Below are positions 1 through 8,200 of a stretch of 64,000 bases of DNA, one piece after another. How positions within the stretch are numbered: the first letter of the stretch is position 1; each line of letters starts with the position of its first letter. The DNA is taken from the NCBI GenBank assembly GCA_001513155.1, contig LFSR01000034.1, forward strand, positions 1 through 64,000. The letters run 5' to 3'. The notes under the pieces were generated by a model that worked only from the letters and a program-made list of their open reading frames with translations, searched no databases and had not been told where the DNA came from. The DNA comes from Syntrophomonas sp. DTU018. Lineage in GTDB: Bacteria > Bacillota > Syntrophomonadia > Syntrophomonadales > Syntrophomonadaceae. Both the position numbers and the translations under genes were made by a program.

Positions 1-60
1 ATTACTCAAGTGGCCTAATTTCTTACCAGCAAATGGCCTAATTTTTGATTGACATTAACA
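1..60. mobile_element. Terminus of an IS21-like insertion sequence (rest lies left of the window)
   Basis: Two near-identical blocks with core TGGCCTAATTT occur at 8-21 and 31-44, spaced 23 bp, and the segment ends in TTAACA at 60. Read on the minus strand it begins TGTTAATGTCAATC and repeats the ATTAGGCCA motif. Multiple short internal repeats next to a TG...CA end are typical of IS21-family termini. Only the end is in the window and no transposase is visible, so the family call is inference from the end structure. Confidence 0.45.
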
Positions 61-107
61 TCCAGTTGCTTTTCATAAAATTCATTTTTTCCCTGAGAAC
101 TGTTCAT
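15..107 (-). pseudogene. Start of a gene cut off by the IS21-like end
   Basis: A strong ribosome site (AAGGAGG) precedes an ATG at 107 on the minus strand. The reading frame runs for about 16 codons (beginning MNSSQGKNEFYEKQ) before entering the IS-like terminus near position 60, where it continues to a TAG at 15-17. The result is a 30-residue product. A well-formed promoter lies upstream at 224-252. I infer the 5' end of a real gene truncated by insertion. The product cannot be identified from so few residues. Confidence 0.45.
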
Positions 108-223
108 AGTAGTCGCCTCCTTAAAATTCATAAGAAACTAAATATCAGCTAATTAGGCTGAAAAATTAAAATAAAACGCTTATACTTAATAATGCGCTTA
201 ATTACTGCTGATATCTATACCAA

Positions 224-252
224 ATGATAAAAGAAACAAGATTTGTTGTCAA
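224..252 (-). promoter_or_regulatory. Sigma-A promoter for the truncated minus-strand gene
   Basis: On the minus strand TTGACA (252-247) is followed after exactly 17 bp by TATCAT (229-224). The predicted leader down to the ATG at 107 is about 110 nt and contains an inverted repeat, ATATCAGC at 142-149 and GCTGATAT at 207-214, which could be an operator or mRNA stem. The leader is unusually long for a gene with so strong a ribosome site. Confidence 0.5.
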
Positions 253-419
253 AAAAAGTAAAACTGTTTTGCGTGGGTATAGATAATGGAGTGATCCTGA
301 CTGAGGAAGTGGCAGTCTTTAGATGACCATGTTAGGGCTTTGTGAACATATGACAAGATTTGTCCAATTATAATTATTTTTGGAAAATCTCAAGGAAAAC
401 TAGCTTTTGCAGCGAAATC

Positions 420-435
420 TAGGATTATAATCCTA
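420..435. promoter_or_regulatory. Perfect 16-bp palindrome over a TATAAT box, upstream of the giant gene pair
   Basis: TAGGATTATAATCCTA is a perfect inverted repeat. It contains TATAAT at 426-431, placing it over a likely -10 element 33 bp before the ATG at 464. No clear -35 hexamer is visible. A dimeric repressor binding here would block transcription of the two-gene operon. That reading is inference. The interval 254-419 shows no other gene. Confidence 0.4.
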
Positions 436-463
436 ATTACTACTATTCATTTTGAGGATCCCA

Positions 464-3400
464 ATGTCTATCCTTAGTGCTTGTTCAGGGTTAAATGATT
501 GTGAACTAGTTCTCTCGTCCTGCCTGCAAAGGGAACAAATCATAGGTAGGGTGCCTTTGACGGTTGAAGATATAGAAAGATTGGGCGAATTAATCAGACA
601 GCAGTTGCGAGGGGACTGGTCAACTACTGTCCTGGTGGCTCAGCAAACTCCTCTTTGCTTAGCCTTTTTTCTGGTTTTTACGGGGATATTTGACTATGAG
701 GAAGGCAACTACTGGTCTGGAGTGGAAAGGCGTCTGCAGGTGGAACTGGAGCCTGCCTGGAAAGCTTTCTGGGGACAAACCTTTCTGAGGATTCTCAGGC
801 GCCAGGGAATAGCCGTGCCTGTCATTAAGGATTCTCTTACTTATGTGACCCCCATCCTGCTGCAGGGAGGCATCCCTGTAAACTGCCTGGAGAATTTCCT
901 GCAGCGTGCCTTGGTGCCCTTGATTAAGCGCAATATTGTTGAAAGGCAGGAAGTGTATCAGGAAATCAGTCTGTTCCGCCAGAGAGAGCAGAGACGGCAG
1001 GAAATAGCTGCAAAGGCAGCTAAACTGAAGAAAAAACAGTTCCATACCAATATAAAACTGAAATCTGCCAAAAAGCTGCAAGCTCTCAGGGAAGAAATAG
1101 AACGTACTGAAAAGAGCCTGGATCTTATCTCCTTGGTTCCAGGCCTGAATCCTGAATCCCTTCAGGAGTATTACAGCCTGGTGAACCAATGTGAACTGGC
1201 AGCTAATCAATTTGGCTTCTGGCAGATTGCCAGCTCAGTGGCAGAGAGGACTCTTAATAATTTGCGGCTGCAACACAGCAAACTGTCCCGTGTTTATGAG
1301 CAAACGGAAATTCTTTACAGCGCTGTTGATGCTTTGCGTGAGCAGAAGGCCAGGCTTGAGGATGAGCAGGCCCAGGAGAAGTATCTGCTGGATCAATGTT
1401 ATTATCTGGCTGGCCTGATCTGGGGTCAGGATGCAGTTTTCCCAGAGTTGAGTTCAATAACCCAGCTGGATATTGAGCACATCCGCAAGGCTTTGCAGAG
1501 ATATAATTCCTGCAGATTGAGATATGGGCGCTCTTTGCTGGAGTTGTCCCTGGCTCTGGCTATCTTGAGTTACAGCAATAAAAGCATGGCCCAGCATGCC
1601 TTGACCTGCCAGCAATTATTGGAATCAGAGATGGCTGCTGTGGGTTTTCAGCCCTCTGTATTGGTACATTATGATTCTCCAAAGGAGTCTCCCGCAGTCC
1701 AGGCTGTCCCCTTAACGCCCCAGCAGCGCCTCAGGAAAAGCTGGCAAAATTACCAGGAACATCAGGGTCAATTGGCGGCAGCTAAAAGCCAATTAAGACA
1801 GGCTCTGGCTCCTTTTCCCATGCCTGCTAGAGAAAGTGCTCTGGGCATAGACTCCTGGCTTTACTTGCTGGAGGAGTTACAGAAAAAGTACCAGCAGGTC
1901 CAAGATCAGCAAAGAGCCATCCAGGATCTGGGCTGCCATATTGCTGGAACTGAAGCTCAATTGAATAACCAGGTAACAGACTTGCTGCAAGGCTTTTCCC
2001 TTTTGCCAGGGGATGACTGCCTCCAGTCATTGGAGCAGTTGCAAGCATACGTTACCCGTGAGTTGGAGAATTTAGCTGATCAGCAGGAACAAGCTGCTGT
2101 ACGTTGCCTGCGTTATCAGGTTATTTCAATATTATGCAAGAGAAAACAAATGATGTTAACCAAAGAGCTCACTGCTGTCACCGGGCTCTTAGAGATTATG
2201 GGTAACGGAGATGCGCAGGCTGGTCTGGAGCTGTTAAGGGAATATATCCGCCTGGAGCAAAAACTGGAGCATTTGCGCCGGCAAAGGGATCAAATGAGTG
2301 CTGCGGAAGGTCTGCCGTGGGATGCTTTAGATGAACAGATGACTGTCTGGGAAAAGGAGCTGGAAGAAGGGCAACAGTTGCTGGCCAAGTACCAGCGCCT
2401 TCTTGATCAGCCTGGTATATTTACAGGCTTAGACGAACCGGTAGCTCGCTTCCTTCTTTACGGAGGCGAGTGGGCTCAAGATTGGGTTGCGGAAAGTGTT
2501 AATCTGGTGATTGCCTGTCAGGGGAACGATTGTGCCCGTGAAACAGAAAGCTCTGTTTTGCCCAATTGGGCCAGGGAGCAACTGCAGGAGCTAATTGAGC
2601 AATTAAACGGGGATTTCCTGGCCGAATCTTCCCAGGAACCAATCGCCGCTCCAATTGCCAGGGAGTATTCCCGAGCTCCTCATTTAGAGCTGAATTTCCT
2701 GGAAGGCAGACTGGAAATGATCTTTTCCCGGCAAGCTTATCATATCGAAAGAGATGTTTTGCCGGGAACCGCTGCCTTGATTATTACTGGCGGAGACGAA
2801 AATGCACTGCTGTATAAACATACTATTCGCCTCTATAAATCGTTGGATCAGGAAGGATGGCTGGAAACCAGGCCGTTGGCTGTTCCGATAACAGAAGTTT
2901 ACCCCTGTTATCGGGTGCAAATCCTTATCGAAGATGTTTTACAGCGGGAATGGATAGTGGAAACGGGGTTAAGGTTTTATCCCGCTCTGGTTTTCAATGA
3001 AGCCGGGCTGTTGCTGGCCAGGCCGGAATTGCCCCGGTCCAGATTATGGCTGCTGTTGCAGCATGGGACGACCTTGCATACGGAAATACCCATTCTGGCC
3101 GAGGAACCTGTACCGCAAATCGATCCGGGAGCAATTATGTTCCTGATTGATCCGGTAAATGCCAGCACCAGTGAAATAGTCCTGTTGGATAATGAAGGTC
3201 ACCATTATGCATTGCCTTTTAGGGAAGTTCCTCAGGTGAAGTTGCGGGGAGGTCAAATAAAACCGGGTATTTGGATCAACGGGAATCCTCTGTATGTTAA
3301 GCTGCCGGAAGGCATAACCCTACCCCTGGCGGGCACCGAACCGGAAGACTGGGAAGTGGGAATACGCCGGTTAAACTCTGGCTATGAAAATATTAACCTG

Positions 3401-5296
3401 TCTGAGATTGAGTTTGCCCGTAAAGCTAATGATGTGTATATACCGTTAGCTTCGCTCTTTACTGCCGAACCTAGCGGATGGTACCGCCTCCGGCTGCGGG
3501 GACCCGGTTGGAGTGGATATGTCATTAGTTTTGCAATCTTCCCGGAACTAGACTGGGAATATGAAAAAAAACTGTACTGGCCGGAAATGCCAGCGGACGA
3601 AATGACGGGCCTGACTTTTATGGCACCTATAGATCATCGCTTTACTCCCTTCCCTCCTGCCTGTTTGCGTCAGGTGGAGGATGACGTCTATGAGATTGAT
3701 TTTCCTGCTTCGGCAGAGGGGTTGCAAGGAGAATTGTTTGATAATCATGTACAGCTTCCGGTTAAATTGGAAATCCCCCGGGTGAAATGGCGTCTGCACA
3801 AATTGGAAGACGGAGAGGAATGGAGCAGCCAGGTAGGAGAATACTGGCTCATTGACTGGATAGGTGCTCAGAGGATTAGTCTGCAGGTATATGTACCCTT
3901 ATCTTCAGCTAAAAGTGTGGCCTTGCAAATAGATGGTGTGCCCCGGGGGCACCCAGTTCCTTTAAAAGATTATCATGCGGAATTTGACCTGTTGCCTTGG
4001 TTTGATTCCCTGAGCCAGGGAGCTGCTGCAAAAAATATTGGGATTGTGGCATATAACCAGCGCCGCCAGGCCATTGATGCGGGATTATTATTTACTATCC
4101 ACTGCCAATGGGAAGTGCAGAATTTTCAGATAAGCGAGAAGTCTGATGGTAAACTTTTGCTTACCTGGCAGGAAAAAAGGCCGGCTGCTGACCGGGTTGT
4201 AAATATTTGGCGGCTGGATCAGGCCTGGCTCTCTCCCCAAGAGTTTCCTATTCCGGATGGGCAGTTTGAATTGGAAATCGACGGCGCTGAATTAAGCGGG
4301 GGATATTACCGGTTGCTGTTTACCCAGGAGGATCCCTGGGATGCAGGACCAGCAAAGCAATTTCCTGCGGAACCACAGGGAAACTGTTATGACTGTTCCA
4401 TCAGGGGGAAAACGCCGGTAGTACAGGGATTGTTACAGGATTACAGCAACAGAGGCCTAAACATTGTTGGATGGCTTTCTCACCCGGAGGCGGCAGCAAG
4501 AGTATGGATTATTCTTTTGGGGACCCGAGCTGGGGAAGTTACTTACCAGGTGAAAAGGTTAACTTGTAAGCATGGACAAATCTGCTTGAACCTGTTTTAT
4601 CCCTCCAGCCACCAGGTGTTTAAGGAAGAAGAATATATCGACGAGAAATATCATTGGATAGGTATTTGGCCCCGGCATAGAGAAGCTACTCCCAGCTTTT
4701 ACTTGTTGCCGGGGGCTGCTCCCATAGAGTATACATATACCCCGGCCGCTTTTCCTAATGATTTGCCCGCGGAGTTATTATGTTTTTCCGTTGCCGGGCT
4801 GATTGAAAAGAGATACCCCATAGTGTTGCCATTGCCTGAGCAATACAGTGCTACGATTTTGAAGGCACTGAAAAATGGCCAGGAATGTCGATTTACCCTG
4901 CCTAAAGGTCACCAGTTAACTATTAAAAGGCGAGAAGGGTTGGTAGATTTAAGAGTCGCTCATGCGGTTGTTTGCAGTCAACCTGGCTGCCCGCGCCAGG
5001 GAGAGTTTTGTCTTGATATAGATCATTGGTTAAGTAATCACCGTAGCTGCAAATGCTTGAGGGTAGTTCGGGATGTGGACGCCCGTTTGGTTTGGAGTCT
5101 AAAATCCTACGCTTTAGCTAGGATGTATCCTCAGAGATTTCAGCTGGATCGCCCATTTCTGCCCCTGATCCGTCAATTCACTGCTGGGGAATGGAGCAGG
5201 TTGCAAATAAACGGATCGCCAGCCTGGGAAAAAGTTGCTGAGCTATTATGGGAATGTGAAAAAAACATGGTTGCAACTGTGTGGGGAGGTAAATAA
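464..5296 (+). CDS. Giant coiled-coil and beta-rich protein, partner of the adjacent helicase (candidate defence protein)
   Basis: 1610 residues from the ATG at 464, which has GAGGA 5 nt upstream; an upstream in-frame TTG at 452 overlaps that ribosome site and is less likely. Residues about 170-220, 260-310, 425-540 and 590-645 are charged, Glu/Gln/Lys-rich and look like coiled coils. From about 740 to 1450 the sequence is Trp/Pro-rich and beta-like, suggesting repeated immunoglobulin-like or carbohydrate-module folds. Near 1503-1535 a cluster of five cysteines (CSQPGC...C...CKC) looks like a zinc site. No signal peptide or membrane segment is visible, so it is probably cytosolic. I recognise no named family. 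It is separated by 3 nt from the DEAH helicase gene, so the two are almost certainly co-translated. By arrangement it could correspond to DruH of Druantia type III, but I see no direct sequence proof of that. Confidence 0.75.
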   Translation: MSILSACSGLNDCELVLSSCLQREQIIGRVPLTVEDIERLGELIRQQLRGDWSTTVLVAQQTPLCLAFFLVFTGIFDYEEGNYWSGVERRLQVELEPAWKAFWGQTFLRILRRQGIAVPVIKDSLTYVTPILLQGGIPVNCLENFLQRALVPLIKRNIVERQEVYQEISLFRQREQRRQEIAAKAAKLKKKQFHTNIKLKSAKKLQALREEIERTEKSLDLISLVPGLNPESLQEYYSLVNQCELAANQFGFWQIASSVAERTLNNLRLQHSKLSRVYEQTEILYSAVDALREQKARLEDEQAQEKYLLDQCYYLAGLIWGQDAVFPELSSITQLDIEHIRKALQRYNSCRLRYGRSLLELSLALAILSYSNKSMAQHALTCQQLLESEMAAVGFQPSVLVHYDSPKESPAVQAVPLTPQQRLRKSWQNYQEHQGQLAAAKSQLRQALAPFPMPARESALGIDSWLYLLEELQKKYQQVQDQQRAIQDLGCHIAGTEAQLNNQVTDLLQGFSLLPGDDCLQSLEQLQAYVTRELENLADQQEQAAVRCLRYQVISILCKRKQMMLTKELTAVTGLLEIMGNGDAQAGLELLREYIRLEQKLEHLRRQRDQMSAAEGLPWDALDEQMTVWEKELEEGQQLLAKYQRLLDQPGIFTGLDEPVARFLLYGGEWAQDWVAESVNLVIACQGNDCARETESSVLPNWAREQLQELIEQLNGDFLAESSQEPIAAPIAREYSRAPHLELNFLEGRLEMIFSRQAYHIERDVLPGTAALIITGGDENALLYKHTIRLYKSLDQEGWLETRPLAVPITEVYPCYRVQILIEDVLQREWIVETGLRFYPALVFNEAGLLLARPELPRSRLWLLLQHGTTLHTEIPILAEEPVPQIDPGAIMFLIDPVNASTSEIVLLDNEGHHYALPFREVPQVKLRGGQIKPGIWINGNPLYVKLPEGITLPLAGTEPEDWEVGIRRLNSGYENINLSEIEFARKANDVYIPLASLFTAEPSGWYRLRLRGPGWSGYVISFAIFPELDWEYEKKLYWPEMPADEMTGLTFMAPIDHRFTPFPPACLRQVEDDVYEIDFPASAEGLQGELFDNHVQLPVKLEIPRVKWRLHKLEDGEEWSSQVGEYWLIDWIGAQRISLQVYVPLSSAKSVALQIDGVPRGHPVPLKDYHAEFDLLPWFDSLSQGAAAKNIGIVAYNQRRQAIDAGLLFTIHCQWEVQNFQISEKSDGKLLLTWQEKRPAADRVVNIWRLDQAWLSPQEFPIPDGQFELEIDGAELSGGYYRLLFTQEDPWDAGPAKQFPAEPQGNCYDCSIRGKTPVVQGLLQDYSNRGLNIVGWLSHPEAAARVWIILLGTRAGEVTYQVKRLTCKHGQICLNLFYPSSHQVFKEEEYIDEKYHWIGIWPRHREATPSFYLLPGAAPIEYTYTPAAFPNDLPAELLCFSVAGLIEKRYPIVLPLPEQYSATILKALKNGQECRFTLPKGHQLTIKRREGLVDLRVAHAVVCSQPGCPRQGEFCLDIDHWLSNHRSCKCLRVVRDVDARLVWSLKSYALARMYPQRFQLDRPFLPLIRQFTAGEWSRLQINGSPAWEKVAELLWECEKNMVATVWGGK

Positions 5297-5299
5297 GGA

Positions 5300-8200
5300 A
5301 TGAGTATAAATCCTTTTCATGCTGCCAAGGCCATCCAGGATAGTTATATCAGCTATCTCTCTTCTGCTTTCAGCTTCCAAAACCCTGCTCTGCAAGAGGA
5401 GTTTACCAGCCTGCTCAATCAGCCGGGCCGGTTGATAAAAGGACCTATTTTGGAGGCCACTCCGGAGTTTGCCCGGGGCAAAACCATCCAGGAGATGGTG
5501 GATTCTGGAGTGTTAAGCAAATCACTGCTCAAACTGTCGGCCATATCGCCGGAAATGGCCTTATATAAGCATCAGGAAGAGGCTATAACCAAACTGCTGG
5601 TTAACCGCCGCAACCTGGTGGTGGCTACAGGAACCGGCAGTGGTAAAACGGAATCCTTTTTATTGCCGATTTTAAGTGACTTGTTGCAGGAGCATGAACA
5701 GGGTTCCTTGGGTCCAGGGGTACGGGCTTTGCTGCTGTACCCCATGAATGCTCTGGCCAATGACCAGGTCAAGCGTTTGCGCAATTTATTAAAGGATTTT
5801 CCGCAGATAACCTTTGGACGTTATATTGGTGAAACTATTGAAGGGAAAAAGGATGCCCTGGAGCATTATCGTAAAGTATTTGGTTGTGATCCCCTGGAAA
5901 ATGAATTGATATCCCGGGAAGAAATGCGCAGCAGTCCTCCCCATATCCTGCTCACCAACTATGCGATGCTGGAATACCTTCTGCTAAGGCCAAAAGATAC
6001 GGTTTTCTTTGATGGTCCCTTGGCCCGTCACTGGCGATACCTGGTAGTGGATGAAGCCCATACGTTCTCGGGTGCCAGGGGAATTGAAATGGCCATGCTA
6101 ATCAGGCGCTTGAAGGAGCGCATTTTCTCATCCGATGAAGGACACTTGCAATGTGTGGCTACCAGCGCCACCCTGGGAAATGGGCGCCAGGACGCCCCGG
6201 CAGTAGCAGCTTTTGCCAGCAGGTTGTTCGGCGAGCCTTTTGAGTGGGATGAGGGTAACCCGGATCGACAGGATGTGGTTTATGCCACCAGGTTGCCGAT
6301 GGTTAGCATTGAGGGTGACTGCCTAAGCCTGGAGTACAATTCGGAATTGTATTTACACTGGTACCAAACCATATTGTCTGGAGAAGCTACGGATGTTCTT
6401 GAAGATTTAGCCAGGATTGGCAGGCAAGCTGGTTTGCCGGAATCATTGATTCAGCAAGCTGTGACTGCTGCTCAAGAAAGCGGCTGGCCGGCTTTTTTGT
6501 ATCACCTGTTAAAACATGATCAAAGGGTCATTAATCTGCAAAGGAAACTGCAGGAAAGCCCGTGCCTGCTGGAGGAGGCCGCCCAAGAGCTCTTTGGTAA
6601 TGATCATGATCGGATGGACAAAGTAGTTACCCTGGTTGATTTGGCCAAAATGGCCCGTCCCAGCCCCGGCTGGCAATCCTTAATTCCGGCTCGCTATCAT
6701 TTATTTGTGCGGGCGGTGGAAGGGGTTTATCAGCAGCTGGAGCCCATCCCCCGGCTATTTTTGGAAAGGCGCAATTATGTTGAGGAAGCAGGACATCGCT
6801 ACCCGGTTTTCGAATTGGCTTCCTGCCGGAACTGCGGGGCCACCTACCTGGCCGGGACAGTTACTGATAAGTTTCCGGCCAAGCTTGAGCCTCCCCGCAT
6901 AGATGACGAACACAAAGTCAGTTATTTTTATCTGCTGGGCAAAGCAGTATCCGCAGAGGAGTTGGACGAAGATGATGAAACGGAAGTAAGCGGCGGAGCC
7001 AATCTGGATTATAAACAAATAAGACTGGTTATTTGCGGCAAATGCGGAACCATGGATCTGGCTAATTCGGTTTTGCCTCCCTGTGATTGCGGACCTGAGC
7101 ACTACCAGTATTTGCTGCAAGCGCCGGTCAGCGAAGAGGGCAAGGTAACCACTTGCCTGGCCTGCGGCAAAAGAAGCATGACTGGTATGGTGTGGCGTTT
7201 CTTAACCGGTACGGATGCCACCGCCAGTGTTTTGGCCACTGCCCTCTACCAGCAGTTGGACCAGGATAAATCTGTAAATACCAGCTTGAGCAGACAAATC
7301 TCAATACCTGCCTCCACTGACGACGGCTGGGAGAGCGCTCCAGAGGAAGTCATGAATTTAAGCGCAAACAGAGAACCGCCGCGTCTGCTGATTTTTTCCG
7401 ACAGCCGACAGGACGCGGCTTTCTTTGCTCCTTACCTGGATCGTACATACAGCCAGATACTCCGCCGGGTACTTATCTTGAAAGCCCTGGAAACACACCG
7501 TTCCGATATTCTCACCTACGGATGGCGCCTGTCTGATTTGGCCCGGGCATTGGTGGAGCAGGCTCGCCGCTCCGGATTTTTCATCGAGAGGGAAACTCCC
7601 CAGGAGCAATTTAACGAAGTGTGGCGCTGGGTTATGTTCGAATTCCTGGGTCTGGACATTCATATCAACCTGGAAGGGCTGGGGCTGCTGGGCTTTACCT
7701 TGATCAAGCCTGAAGACTGGAGTCCTTTTCCCGCCTTAACTCGGCCTCCCTGGAACCTGAGCAGCGATGAAGTTTGGATGCTGTTTCAGGTGCTTATAAA
7801 CAGTCTGCGACGCCAGGGAGCGGTACTATTTCCCGAGAATGTTTCCCCGAGGGATGAGCTTTTTCAGCCGCGCAACCGGGAAATAGCAGTTCGCTCTCAC
7901 TCAAATACACAGGTTACCAAGTGGGGCATTATTGGCTGGAATCCGCGCCACCTCAACAGCCGCCTGGATTATCTGCACCGCTTGGCAGCACGGCTGGAAG
8001 GGCGTCCCACTCCTGAGGATTGCCGTTTTGCCCTGGAGAAAATATGGGAAAAAGACTTTCGCCTGGGGAGGCAGGTACATGACTATTTTGCGGAAGTGAC
8101 AATAAACCGGGATATAAATGCCCGGCAGCTGCGCTATGAGATGTGGGAGCTTCAGCCCACCCAGGTTAAACCGGACCTGCAGTGGTACAGATGCGATCGC

